Below are positions 24,501-37,479 of a stretch of 64,000 nt of DNA, piece by piece. Below the pieces are notes generated by a model that was not told the origin of the DNA, ran no database searches, and worked only from the letters and a program-made list of their open reading frames with translations. The translations under genes were made by a program, and so were the position numbers. Numbering within the stretch: the stretch's first letter is position 1; each line of letters starts with the position of its first letter. Source of the stretch: Melampsora larici-populina 98AG31 (Eukaryota > Basidiomycota > Pucciniomycetes > Pucciniales > Melampsoraceae). The DNA lies in the NCBI RefSeq assembly GCF_000204055.1, contig NW_006768766.1, positions 652,706 to 716,705 of the forward strand. Direction: 5' to 3'.

Positions 24501-26206
24501 ATGAGAGACTCTCGAAGAATACACCCGGCAGGATAAAGTCTGAGTATAGGTATGGATATCATCATCTTGAGCTTGTGGTAGTAAAGTATACATTCTTGAA
24601 GCAACTCACAAATCCCGGAAGCAATCTGTGGAATGAGAAATGTCAGTATTAAACACATTTGAATCGCAGATCAGCCAACTCACTGCGCATATGATGAGGA
24701 ATCTCGTTTGTGTTATCTTCCAGCCGCGTATAGGTGGTAAATGGTCTTTGCCATGTAACGCTCGTAGAACAGTGATTTGAGGAAGGACCTCCCACCAAAC
24801 CTGCATTCATATCATGTGAGACCGGAAACTGATTCGGAGAGCTTCAGAGACCTCTTACCATTTCGCGATGATGGATCAGGAAGCTGATGGAAATAAAGAG
24901 CAATTCAACAGAGTTCCAAAGGAAAAGACTGTAGAGTGTTAATCACTTCACCTTCTGGTTACCCCAGCCAAAGCAAATCCCATCAGTTGCGTACTTGTCA
25001 CAAATGCAAGTTGGAAGCCAATCTTGGTCGAAAAACGTGTATCGTTGTAAAACGTTTTAGCTCTCAGTGCACCAATTACTCCTGTTGCCTGTTGTGTGGT
25101 TCGTGAGCTTTGGTAAAAATAAGGAATGCATGAGCATTTACACAGCTTACATAAGGTGAGGGAGAAGCATTGGCCATCTTGATATTATAGAGACCATAAA
25201 CAGCCATGTTTGCAGTATGAGCATTGACTCCCGTGCCATCAGAACATTCAAAAATAACACTCAACGATACTGATCAAGACGTGTTCTTTGATACTATAGA
25301 TTTACAAAGAAATCAATCTCAGGACGCATGAATCTATCACAATCGCGCAAAACGAACTGACTTGAATGGACCAGGATTGAAAGTGAATGATCGCTTGCCA
25401 AAATAGAAGACTCTGGTCGGTAAGACTTTGGCAAAGAAACCTTTGTGCAAGGAAAGAAATTAATTTTCATCACTTGATCCATAACACAAGCAGGATCAAA
25501 GAATCACACTGACGACCAATCGGATACGCCACTACTTGTACCACAGTATGGTCCAATACCATACCAGGGCTTCGGGCCAGGAAGAATTGATTGAAGGCGG
25601 CGGCCAGTGCTCCTAATGATAGTCCAATGATCCACATCCTGCCGTGGTACGTCGTGGATGCCAAATCATTTGGAAATGTGACAGTGAGATGGAAACGAAG
25701 ACTTACCGAAAAGTCATGGCTGGAAGTGCAGTATCATCAAAAGCGTCCACACAAGCCCGGACCTGCAAATACAAACATCAGCCGTTGACCTGACTCTTTG
25801 CGCATGTTGTACTAGACGCGGAGCTCACCCACCTCAGCATAAGGAGAATTGTCTTCCACTAGCTTCAGATCCGCTTCAGTCGCTTTTGCGATGGCTACTA
25901 CTTCTTGGTCCGGCAATCCGGGCTGAAGCGCTTTGGCTGCCTTGAGAAGAATCTCACTCGGATAATTGGGATCCCCCATCATGACATCCCTGATAGGAGA
26001 TGAGGTTGAACATCATCAGCTAGAGCCCCATCAAGGTGTATAAATATAGCACTAAGATGTCGGATGGTGATGGCGACCAGATCACGAGAGAAGAAATGAA
26101 CTCACTCGGTATCATCAACCACCTGACGCAAATATCGAATCACTCTATCCACATCTTCCCAATCGATCTTGGTCTCCTGTCCAGGTACTTGTTCGCTGTT
26201 TTCCAT
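21550..26206 (-). CDS. OPT-family oligopeptide transporter
   Basis: A many-exon gene (roughly 18-20 small exons). The start is ATG 26206 (MENSEQVPGQETKIDW). First exons in frame: 26106-26206, 25833-25989, 25707-25762, 25514-25638, 25362-25440. The last exon is 21550-21677. The OPT family imports oligopeptides or related compounds by proton symport through ~12-16 membrane spans. Landmarks in order: NSPYAEVRACVDAFDD, WIIGLSLGALAAAFNQFF, YPIGRFFAKVLPTRVF, NPGPF then NIKEHVLI, ANMAVYGLYN, LHGKDHLPPIRGWKITQ, WIDPNNVKLALITGTVTGL, HYNASRVLDQLGRFD, IPPQAVFVCQIIATVLHSL, LDWQITTFPDLCERNQ, MYGAVGPARLFSQPGALYKG, ILPFLPWIAAKRWPHSSWRY and VLASAIPAGIAIFGLVYFFA. A frame break seems present near 25260-25280. 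Middle exon borders were not all fixed. Confidence 0.85.
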
Positions 26207-26627
26207 ATTTTCTTTCGAATATGTACATACGAGGACTTGGTTTACTTCGAACGTTCATCCAGCAAAGCAAAACCAATCTCTCTGTACTGTACGTACTTAA
26301 TCCCAAAATAAAATATCGATGTGAGTCTTGAAGGATATCAGGCCCGCTCACATTTATCGAAGAAGCACGTGCATACATCAAAGCACAGCCCTTGCACAGC
26401 CTTGCCTTTATCCCCTCACAGAAATGGCAATGTATCTAAAGATTGAATTACCATCCCGAAATATGTATATACTTTTCTGCTTCAAATTTTCTGGTTTCAA
26501 ATCTGTATACCAATTTCTATGACTATAAAAAATTCGTTCCGTTCTTTCAAGTCTTTTGAAAGTAAAATTTCAAAATCCCATCCACATGAAAGGTTTGTAT
26601 ATCCTTCTTTCGAAAAAAACAATTATA
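26207..26627. other. OPT gene upstream region
   Basis: AT-rich; should contain the OPT promoter. No other gene supported. Confidence 0.5.
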
Positions 26628-27753
26628 CTACACAAAGTTCTTCTGAAACTTTTCCACAAAGGTTCCAGAACAACTTTTCCACGAAGCCAGAAATCCAGAA
26701 TACGTTCTGGCTTTCTGGACTTTGGGACATCCACCATCACAGCATGCCTGACAAGCTTCACCTCAAGTACCCCTTCAAGTAAATTTATCAACCACAAAAC
26801 AATCCCACAACTTTTCTCAAATTACTTCATTCAACCCCAAGATTCATCTGAAGAAATCCGAATCACTATTAATCAACTAATTCAACTTTTTAACAATCAT
26901 CTTTGAATTTAATCCATTTAATTCATAAACTTGCTCAACAATTAACATCATAAATTGACTTAGATAGATATTGATCTTGTTTAAGATACAAGAGCTTTTT
27001 TTGTATCATTGGATAGAACTTGTTCCTATCAATCTTTTGAATGTAATTGATTTAATTCTTCAACTGAGTCCGCAATTAACATCAGAGATCGATTCAAATC
27101 GATATCGATCTCGTTCAAGATCCAAGAGCTGATTCTATCTTTTTTGTACATATCATCAAATTGAACTTGTTCCTATCGATCTTTGAATGTGATCGATTTA
27201 ATTCTTGAACTCGGTCCACAGTTATCATCGGAAATTGATTCAAATACATAGGTATCGATCTTGTTCAAGATTCAAAAGGTTATTTCAATCTTTTTGTGTA
27301 TCATCGGATAGAACATTTTCCTATTGATCTTCAACAACAGCTAATCTCATTTGGATCATCGTCAGTTGAAGGATCAGACATTGATCTTGTTCAAAACGAG
27401 GATGTTCTTTCAAAAGATGTTCCTATCGATTTGTTTCTATTGATATTTTCATACACAAAAAAATATCAATATATTCATTCATCCTTTTCAGGCCATCGTG
27501 TGGTTTATGAGGACAGAGGTGTGGAAGTGAGGTGAAGAATGAGAGGTGGTTGAGGGGGGAGATGTAGAGGCCTCGATCAGCAGCTGCAGAGTTGAATGAC
27601 GCTGTCTTTTGGATCCTAGGGGCAAAGGGCATTCAAATTAGTTTTTTTTCCACAAGTCCACGAAGCCAGAACACAGCCAAAATTTTCTTTTCTGGCTTCG
27701 TGGAAAATCATTCTGGAACCTTCGTGGAAAAGTTCCAGGAGAACTTTGTGTAG
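26628..27753. mobile_element. 1.1-kb non-autonomous inverted-repeat element
   Basis: The left end begins CTACACAAAGTTCTTCTG and continues through TTTTCCACGAAGCCAGAAA. The right end, read in reverse, is CTACACAAAGTTCTCCTGG through the same TTTTCCACGAAGCCAGAAA. The inverted repeats are about 70 bp and ~85-90% alike. No coding frame with a transposase was seen. I could not define a clean target duplication. Confidence 0.75.
26917..27330 (+). repeat. degenerate ~135-150-bp tandem repeat inside the inverted-repeat element
   Basis: TTTAATTC starts recur at 26917, 27051 and 27197. Each is followed by an AACATCA/ATCATCG motif, a GATATTGATCTTGTT-type motif, CAAGAGCT or similar, and GAACTTGTTCCTATC. 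A weaker fourth unit runs on to about 27430. Confidence 0.65.
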
Positions 27754-28046
27754 GACAAATCTACTCATTCTGGTTATGATTTTCTTTGCCATCGTTATCT
27801 TACTTTACATATATATATAATAGGTCTATTAGGTATATACATCTTTCATTCATTCGTTCCAATCAGACTCTAAATAGAACGTTTCAGTTAATCTTGAGTT
27901 TGGCTTTACTAGATTTCCAAAGATCATTTTCATTTTCATTTTTGCATTCAAGTGGGTTTAGTTTTTTGATTTGAAACAATTAAGCTCTTGTAAGCACTAA
28001 CATCCCCGTAGCTGAAAAAAAAACAAAAAAACACATTAGCGATGAT
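27754..28046. other. GCN20 3' flank
   Basis: AT-rich intergenic sequence; nothing else seen. Confidence 0.5.
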
Positions 28047-30997
28047 TTATTGATTTTCAACAGAAAAAGCATCAAAAATCACTAACAATTTCTCAGCTTT
28101 TTGATTTGCAACCACCCAAAGTTCTTTACAAACAGTATGAATAAATCGACTATCGTGAGAAACGACAATAACCCCACCATTCCATTTAGAAAGTGCATCC
28201 ATTAAAGCATCAAGACCTTCGATATCTAAATGATTAGTAGGTTCATCAAGTACCAAGATATGAGGTTGTTGTAAACTTAATAAAGCAAAAGCCACTCTAG
28301 ATTTCTGACCACCTGATAAAGTAGAGATTTGTTGAAGTCCAGTCAAACCTGTCAAACCGAAACTACCTAGATGTGATCTGTACTCTTGATCTGATTTGCC
28401 TGGCATCCTTGAAGCTAAGAATGAAACCGGTGAAAGATTTAAATCTAATTGATCTACATGATGTTGTGCAAAATAACTGATCCTTAATCGACTATTCCGA
28501 TTCTGTTGTCCACTTGTAGGTTGTAGTTCTCCAATGAGTAATTTCAAAAGTGTAGATTTACCTGGTTTGATGATTTTTCATTAGATCTTCTTTTCGTATG
28601 ATATCAATCTCAAGAGTAAAATGACAAACCAGCTCCATTAGGACCAATCAAACCTAATCGACTTTCCATCGTCACTGAAAAAGAAACAGATTCATTAAAA
28701 CTTAATTCCAAGAAAAAAAACTCAAAACACCCCATCATGAATACCTACCATCAATATTCACATCTTTCAAAATCATCGGTCTATCATCCGAATATCCAAA
28801 TGCACAATCATTCAATTGAAGTAAAGGAGGTGTTAATTTATCAGTCGAAGCAAATTTGAAATGAACCACATCATCATCTTCAGGTGGTTCAAGTTCAGGT
28901 AATTTTTCTAAAATCTTAATTTTACTTTGAGCCTGTGCTGCTCGATTCGCATTATAACGCCATCTATCAATAAACGCTTGGAGATGTGCTTTATATTGTT
29001 CTTGAGCTTCGAATTCTCTTCTTTGGTTCTTGGCTCTTTCTGATTTAGTTGCATAGAATTGAGTAAAGTTACCCTTATAGTCTAGAGGAGAAAAATAATG
29101 TCAGATTTGATCAACTTTCGATTTGATGATTTGTGACGTTAGGTTCAAAAACTTACAATCCAGACGCTGAGAATGTTGATGAATGATATCTGTAGCCACT
29201 GCATCCAAAAATGCTCTGTCGTGAGAAACCACAAGTAAAGATCCAGGCCAAGTTTGAAGATAATCTTCTAACCAAGCCAAAGCGTTCAAATCCAAATTGT
29301 TCGACGCTATCAAAAGGTATCCCATAAAGATCAGCCTTATAACTCACTCTGTTACTGAACAAGTTTTGTTGTGAATAGATACTGACGTTCATCAAGTAAT
29401 AGTAAATCTGGTCGACAGAACAAAGCACGTGCAAGACTCAATCTCATCCTCCAACCACCAGAGAAAGTTTTGGTAGGACGACCTTGATCGTCAGCTGAAA
29501 ACCCTAATCCAGCCAAAAGTCTAGAAAAAAAATCATCAACAGATGTAAGGCATAGATAGTACTATCTTCTGAGTGAGTGAGAGGTAGACTTACTCAGCAG
29601 CTCGACTTGGTCCAGTTTCTGCATCGATATCAATCAACAATTGATGAACTTCTCCTAATCTCACAGCCGCCAATTCTCGTTCTCTACTTGCAGCCCTAGC
29701 TTCTGCACTATCAGCTCCACCTGGAAGATCAGGAGCAGATAAAGTAGCGTTTAATTCGGTTTCTTCTGTTAACAGCCTTTCTCGCCAAACATCAGCTTTT
29801 AGAACTGAATCGATAGCAGATGTTTCATCTCCTAATACTTCTTGTTCGACATATAAAATCGTGATATGTGTACTTCAGTCATCGATTAGAAAAAGTATAA
29901 TTAGTTTGTATAACAATCAAGTAAAGGGTTAAAAGATATAAACCAACGGAATTGCCACTTCTCGTAATGCCATGTTTCGAAGTAAAGTCGATTTTCCAAT
30001 ACCATTACGACCAATCAAACCATATCTTCTTCCATATGCCAAATCAAGTTTAGCATTAGATAAGATCTTGTTGGAACCAAAGTTAACACTTGAATAGGAA
30101 ACCAAAAATCGGATCAGTGATGATTAAATCAAATTGCGGGTTTTATGTTGAAATTTTTTGATACGTACTCAATGTTATCAACATGAACATCTTTACTTTT
30201 TCCTTTAGCAAGAGCAGCTGCATTAAGAGGATTAACTATTCCACAAAAAGAAAAAAGTTTAATCAATAATCTCAAAAATAAGAATTTTGTTTATATGAAA
30301 GAAGAGAGAGAGAAAGAAAAATACCTTCTAAGAACAATTCTTCATAACTCTTTTGAGCGTCTCTTGCTTTAACTAATCTACTCTCTTCAAATTCCACAAA
30401 CTTATCTTTCTTTTTTTCTCTTTTAGCTCGAAGTTTAGCTTCAGCTTTAGCTAATTTAGTTACATCTACACGTGAATCTCGGGCTTTGACTGTACTTTCG
30501 ATATCTACTGTTGTACCCATGAGAGCTGTCTGATCCAAAGAAGAAGAAAAAATTCACAAGTTAGAAAGATCCATCTTCATGAGGAAATGAAAAAGGGGTT
30601 TTGAGAGGGTATGATGAGGTACTAACTTTTGACATGGCGATTTGAGATCTCATATGAACTGCCTGTAACCAAAACGTAAAAAAACCAACAACATCATCAA
30701 TATGAACTCAGAAACCATAAATGTGTATCTCAAAAAACCGTATGAAATCTTCTATACCTGATCCAAAGTTTTAGGTCCATCATGAATAGATTTATGAACT
30801 CCACGTTCGTTAAGGATCAATTGATTAATGTTTTTACAAATCTCTTGAATTTGATGTTCTTCAATCCCTTCGGTTTCTAGCAAAGGTTTTATAAAACTTT
30901 CTACTGGATCTTCGTCTTCTTCTAAATAACCTTTTAAATAATCTATAATTACGTCGTCTAAGTTCGGGATTACGTTGGTGATTAGGTTACATGCCAT
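28047..30997 (-). CDS. GCN20: ABC-F ATPase GCN20
   Basis: Eleven exons (30758-30997, 30627-30662, 30325-30529, 30169-30235, 29948-30088, 29594-29872, 29387-29520, 29157-29306, 28749-29081, 28630-28674, 28047-28561) join in frame to 714 residues (yeast Gcn20 has 752). Start 30997 gives an MA-type N-terminus like the family; an upstream in-frame ATG at 31063 is less likely. Soluble twin-ABC protein with no membrane segments. ABC1: Walker [10 protein letters not shown] at 209-217, signature FSGGW, Walker B LLLLDEPSNNLDL. ABC2: Walker A GPNGAGKST at 539-547, signature LSGGQ, Walker [12 protein letters not shown]. In yeast, Gcn20 with Gcn1 lets ribosomes activate the kinase Gcn2 in amino-acid starvation. 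All key residues are present. Confidence 0.95.
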
Positions 30998-31149
30998 TTT
31001 TGAGTTATCTTGAGGGTTGTTTTGGGTTGTGTGGTTTGTCGATGGATCGAAATGACTGATCAATGGTGTTTGGAAGTTAGAAATTGGTTGGAGGCTAGCA
31101 AATTACACAAGAGTTTACACTACCGCGGACATCAGTACCACTCGGGCTT

Positions 31150-31380
31150 CTAGCTGGTTCGCTGTCCCTCGAGTCGGATCGTTGAAAGAAAACCAGCTTT
31201 GAGATCCTTCTTGAGCATTTTCATCTCATTTGTCTCCTCTTCATCTTTTGCCATGGAACCTCTAGAAAATAATATACCCATTCTCTCTTTTGTTAGAAAT
31301 CTATTCAGGAATGGATTACTTGAAAATTTAGTGATCAAATCATACAAAGAATGAAAATCCTCTGGGTCAATATGACACAA
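31150..31380 (-). pseudogene. isolated coding-like fragment
   Basis: A minus-strand frame with good coding character (DFHSLYDLITKFSSNPFLN, then MKMLKKDLKAGFLSTIRLE) but no recognised family and no joined exon. It lies just upstream of GCN20 and looks like a transposon gag or gene fragment. Confidence 0.3.
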
Positions 31381-32162
31381 GTATCTGTGATGAAGTTGAT
31401 CTGTTCAGACAAAGATGTAGGTGCTCGGATTTATCAAACCATCAAGGCTCTGGAATCTTTTGAGGGATGTACTAGTTAAATATTCTTTGCATCATTGAGC
31501 ATGACCCACCAGAGGAAGCTAAACTCTGGTTCCAATGATACTGACAAGATATCCTTTGATTGGAGCAACTTACTCCATTAATCACTTTGCGCTATATTTT
31601 ATAAAACTGCTCTTCATAATATATGTGTATAGTTAGTAAAGAATGTCCAAGATTGCAGCATGAGTTGTTCACTGATTTTTGAAGTTCATGATCTATTTTT
31701 TCTTTGAAATTGTAATGAACATTTTGGACTTGAAGTTTGGATGTGGTAGATTTTTGTTTGATAATTATTTTTTTTTGGATGTGTTGTAGTTCCAGTGGGA
31801 TAAGAAATGAATGATGTTGGAAGGAATCAAGTTATGAATCATTGAATGAAGTACTGTTGATAAGGAAGAAGGAAGCAAAACATGTACACAAATGAAGTTG
31901 ATAAATAGCAAGTTGGTTTATTTTTTTATTTTATTTTTTGAAAATTTGGAAATTTGAAATTTGACCAATCAACCTCAACTCAGCATCTGAAACTATCAAA
32001 CCATCAAACCATCCAAAGCAAAAGAAAACAAAAGAAAACAAACCATCCAAGGAAAGAAAAGAAAGAAAACATCAAGATAACTGAATGAACAATCAAATCA
32101 AATCATCATAAATCACATTCAAAATTCAACAAAACAATATCACCACTACCACCAACAATACT
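31381..32162. other. upstream region of AFI1
   Basis: AT-rich, with a pyrimidine/AAAC-rich stretch just before the AFI1 start that fits a 5' UTR. No gene supported. Confidence 0.5.
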
Positions 32163-35100
32163 ATGAATGGAAATACAAATGGGATCAATAGCGAAACCAA
32201 TTCACCTGCCTCAAATTCAATTCTTCGATCAAGTCGATCAGCTTCACTTTCATTCGAACCCTTTCAATCTCCTCGTACTCCTCCTTCTTTCATTCAAGAT
32301 CTTTCTTCATCACCTCCTTCAAATTCTTCTATCGGTCCACATGCTGCTTTTGTCTTATTGGCTGAATTCGATATTGATACTGGTTCTGGTCTTAAACATC
32401 AATATCCACGTCCTACTGGAACTTCAGAACAGTAAGTAATTTAAATCATAAATCATTCTTATTATCAAACTAAATTATTTGAAAAAACATATGGGATCAT
32501 TTTAGTATGTTGGCAGATTTGATGTTACCAGATGGAGCTCATGATCGAACAGAAGATTGGACAGTTTTCTTTCTAAATCAAACTCCAAGATTAACCATTG
32601 AAAACGATTTATCTACATCCAAAGAAGAAATCTTAATCACCGATCCTGATAAACCAGACGAATCTGAAACTCATCTTTCACCTAAGAAATCATCGATACT
32701 TAATGATCCATCTACTCCTAATCTTGATTCAAAAAAACCGGATCATGATGATGATGATGATGAAAAGAATGATGATCTTGAAACAAATGAGAGTAAGTTA
32801 CTTTATGTGATTAGTTTGGTACGTACTAAGAAAGATAACACAGTACGCAGGTGAGTGTTTCTTTGGTTTTCACTTTATCAGTTTGATTTGATGGGTTCTT
32901 TTGCTGATGTTGTCTTTTCTTGTTCTCATATACAGAGGTGCTATTTGTAAAGCAATGGCAGTCTGTTCTCCTCACCCTTATATTCAAATCTTCAAGGTAA
33001 GTAGCTCATCAGTTTCTAAGCTAGATCCCATCAGAGCTGATATCGAAGGATTCCTTTTCAGCCGATTCTTTTGCTTGCTCTCGAAGATTACTTTGTCAAT
33101 CCATCTATCGATTGTCTTGCGAAACTCTATGATGCACTTAATACGATGGACATCAGTGGCATGCCTCGACTCTCTCATTTCGAACGTATGATCCTAAGGT
33201 GTTCAGAGCGACCTGATATGTTTGAAGAAAAGTTTTCATTCCCTACCCTCGATTCGAGTGAAGTCTCACCCCACTTTGCATCTAATCGAAATAGTCATGC
33301 GAACCTTGGTTCACTTTCATCACCTCCTTTGCCTTCGAGTGCTAGTATGAACAAACGACTCAGTGGTCCTCTTTCTCCTCATCCTCAACCCATGCCATCT
33401 TCCTCTTCGTTCATGTCTTCTGATCGGAAATCACTCTACTCCACTCGTACTCGTAAACGTTCTTCCTCATCTGGTTCTTCCTTCGAAACCGGTCAAGAAA
33501 CCTATCCAACTACGAACCCTCATAGTCGAACGCCTAGTAATATTATACCCATCATCTCTGACGAAATGAATGTTCGAGCACCACCGTATGCGCACGCTCT
33601 CGTTTCTAATCACCCTTTAACCGATCTTCTGTCTGATCCATGCAACCCTCTCGTTTCTAGTCTCTCCAATCCTTTGGTGTCTCATGCTTTAGTTTCTAAT
33701 CCTTCTAGTTCTTCAACAGCTCCTAAACGTCCAAAAGATACCCATTTCTATGATACCAAGATTAATTATTCGGGTAAAAGTATTCCGGTTCGAATCCCAC
33801 TTCAAACCTTTCCTGAAGAAGTTGGAGAAGTGAGATCCTTTTCATCTCTCTCTAATCCTTTATTACACAGACTGATGCTTCTTGATGATCGTAGTATTCT
33901 TTAATCCAACTCGTTCAAACGTTTTCTTCTCCTAATGCACTCAACTATAACGGTCCCTTACATCCTCATTTACATACTAGTGGTGTTCTCACCCATCCTA
34001 TCATTCTCCTCTTCAACGCACTCGTCACTCAAAAACGTATCATGTTCTTAGGACACGGTTTACCTGCTGGGGTAGTCGCTCAGATGGTCTTGGCGGCTTG
34101 TGCGCTGGGGAGTGGATGTGGTGGTGTTTTGGAAGGTTATGCAAGAAGAGCGTTTCCTTATTCTAATCTAACGATTTATGAAGATTTCAAAGCTGTGTAA
34201 GTTTGAAAGAAAAACCTCTCTGAGAAAAAGGTTTTCTTGCAAATCAAAAATGGTTAATCTTGATATTCAAAAAATTGACTTCTTTCTCTTTCCTTTCCTT
34301 TTTCTTCTTGATCTAGTCCTGGTTATATAGCTGGTGTTACAAATCCGATTTTCGAATTACACACAGAAGCATGGGACGTGTTTTGTAATATTGAGACAGG
34401 CAAGATTACGATTTCGAAAGATATTACAATGTCTTCTCAACCCATGAGATCATTTTCGCCTATCCCACCTGAAAGATCTTTAACTGAAATGACCTTAACT
34501 ACTGGAGTTGCATCTACTAATTTGGCTAATAGTACCACTAAAAGCGGTGGTGGTGGTGGTGGTGGGGTGGGTTTAGAAGATGGCTCGAAGAATACGCCTG
34601 TGATTGGTGGGGTCGTGCTTTCTCATGCTACTCTTACTGGTGCTAAGAATGAGTTGGTCAGAGACTCAGTGGATCATAGTTTTATGGATGATGTATGTAT
34701 TTTTTTATGATTTGAAGTGGGATGATCTTATTCCAAGGGAGGAGATACCATGAATGACTCACATGGGTTTGGTTGGATGTGTTATTTTTTTTCTTCAGAT
34801 TATCTCAGCTATTACTTCACATTTAGGTGAACCGATCATCCGAGCAAGGTTTACAGATTATGTGAGTAGGTTTGTAAGAGTAGCCTCTAGATGGGAAGAA
34901 GATCATTTGGGTACATCTTCAATTGCACCGAATACGAAACTGTTTACGATCCCATCGACTTATTTGAATACCAACACTTTGGAAGAGAAGATTGAGATGT
35001 TGGGGTCGGGACCGGTCTTTGCGGATGAAGTGTTGATGAAACGTGAGCTGAGTGCTAATTCGGCTAGGATCGAAGGGTGGAGAGAGACTAGATCTTATCA

Positions 35101-35909
35101 ATTACATTGTCAGGTTAGTGGATTCTTTTTCATCAGAAATACATATGGTTCTGGTTCAAACCTTTTTTTGTTGGATTACTTTTGTGTTTTTTCTTCAGAG
35201 ACGTGCACGTGGAACAAATACGAATTTTGGGTTTGATGCTCATCATCAGTTAAGTCGATTAAGGATGTCACAAAGGATATCGGAAGTTGAAGTTCAAGCT
35301 ATGCATGAAGTCTTGGTAGCAAAAGTTCAAACTCATCAAGAAATCATTGAGGTGAGTTTCAAAAGAAAGAAAAAACATATGATTGAAACAGGTAACCCCC
35401 CCCCGCAAAAAGAAGAATCACTGATCTTTGTACGATGTGTGTGACGTAACACATTCTTTTTATTCTTCAAAATCTAGATTCTTTCATATGCACCGCATTA
35501 CCTAGGAGGACTTTCACCCTTCACATATGGATTATTTCATTCATCTGAAATCATTAGATCATTATGCGTTGAATTCATTAGAAGAATCGAATCACATCCG
35601 ACTGGACAAAAGTTTTTTCAAGGATTAAATACGTTTCATAAGTTAGCTTATCAAAGGTTAGCTCATTATATGTATAAACGAATCTCAGGTAGTTTTTTGG
35701 TCAATTCCAATACCAATACCAATACCAATGGGAATTCAAATGGGGTCTTGTCGAATTATGGATCTCCTAATCTTTTACAACAGTCACAGATGGGGAATGG
35801 GACTGGAGGTGGGGGTAATGAGTATGAGGTTCAAGATCAAAGTGAGGTGATGGAACAAAGTTTATTTGATAAAAGACATAGTGGTAGTTATGTGATTTTT
35901 GAAGATTGA
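32163..35909 (+). CDS. AFI1: AFI1-like DENN/SPA-domain protein (Arf3-interacting)
   Basis: Nine exons (32163-32431, 32506-32850, 32936-32996, 33062-33829, 33895-34196, 34317-34692, 34799-35113, 35199-35351, 35478-35909) join in frame to 1006 residues. The N-terminal docking domain starts near residue 58 ([39 protein letters not shown]). The SPA (stabilisation of polarity axis) DENN-like core includes [40 protein letters not shown] and [20 protein letters not shown]. Yeast Afi1 binds the GTPase Arf3 and helps set cell polarity at the plasma membrane. An Asp run, a Gly run and Asn/Thr repeats are low-complexity insertions. The gene appears intact. Confidence 0.92.
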
Positions 35910-37479
35910 ATATAAAATTTGGGAAATGAGAAGGATTGGGTTTTTTTTTTAAGAAATTGCTTTTTTGTTTAAAATTGAAGATTGGATAGTATAGAAACTT
36001 TTGGTATATGTTTTTGTTTTCAAAAAAAAAAGAGTTTGAAACTTATACAGGTTTGGGTTACGGTTTAGGTTTGTTGTGATTAGTGTATGTATAGTGTAAT
36101 TATATACGAAAGAATCAATTTTTTTCTCTTTTTTTCTTTTTTTTTTCAACCAAAAAAATCAAAAAATCATTTATCACTTTTGTCTCTTCTTCGATTTCAA
36201 ATCTTGTTGTAAACAAACAAAATGCATTTCCTCTTTTTTTCTACATATTGAATCGTTTTATATATTTTTTGCATTTGCATTGGTTTAATTATGATTCAAA
36301 GATTTTTGAATCATATATTTAAATTGAAAGAAAATTCACAGTAAAAAATATGTTTTTTAAGATATAAAATTTGCACCAGACTTGTTGCATAAGTCTTGTT
36401 TGATCTTGTTTGATCTGGTTCATTTTGCATCAGGGTAGTTTTGATGCTTTTTTTCAAGTTCAGTTTGTGATTTTTATGTTTTGGTTTTCTTTGTATTTGA
36501 GTTACCAAGTCTGTGATCATATTATGGTCTGTTATTGCACAAGGGTGTGTTTCTCACCTCTTGGACAAGAAAGGAAACCACATCATCCACCTATTTTCTC
36601 CCCAATACTTTTCAAAAACATTTGAAATGTCCTTATCAAAACTCTCAGGTGATCAAAACAACAATCTCCTTCTCATTTGGAATCCTTGGATGAGGATGTA
36701 TTCTCAAAACTCTCCTTTATTCAGTGAGGGTCTTTCAACATTGGGTAGTGACATTGGCTAATTATCTTGCTGGGTATGTGGTTTTACAGAAGGTAAAACA
36801 TACTTCTACATATACAATTATCTTGAAAGAGATGATTTGCATTATTGATCTTAACATGGCAAAGATGTATGGATCTTTAACAGAAGAGGTCCCAAGAAGT
36901 GCCTAATACAATGCCCTTGGACTTCCAGAGTTCTTGGTTTGGAAACAGTTTGAAAGCTGAAATTTGGTCAAAGGGATTCTCTTCAGTTTCTACAAATAAA
37001 ATTATCACCTTTGAGCTTGGGTAATACAATTAGTAATGATAAGGGAATACCTTTGGTAATGATAAAAGTTGAAAGTTTTGACAGCTTGTTTGATATTTTG
37101 TGGTGTAAATTGCCTGTCATTTCATCTCTGGTAGACAGATAAAATAAGAGTTGTGAAAGATTTTTAAAACTTGTAAAGTAGTGGAAATAGTCACATTCAG
37201 GACCAGGCCATGTAGTCAGATGAGGTAAATCTGGGAGTGAAGATCAATCACACTTGAGGTGGACGTTCAAGAGGTTATCTTCTGGTAGAGGTTGGGAAAG
37301 GTGACCAAATTTGAAGTCCAGATGAGTGAGACAAGGCACCCAAGAGATCAGGAGACTTAAAGGGCTGTGGAAGCAATGAGGCGGCTCTCAAAATGAGAGT
37401 CTGATCCGGCACAGTCATATGCATTAGATTTTATCATTTACAGTACTTTTATCACAATTTTTTTGGTACACCAAGGGCC
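35910..37479. other. intergenic DNA with unrecognised worn sequence
   Basis: AFI1 3' flank to about 36200. The 36500-37430 part has discontinuous coding-like frames (LSKLSGDQNNNLLLIWNPW near 36640) that I cannot assign; it may be old retroelement DNA. Confidence 0.4.

Noticed and set aside
32163..32439. second overlapping 90-residue ORF at the AFI1 start
   Set aside because: Out-of-frame shadow; the AFI1 frame carries the conserved docking motif.
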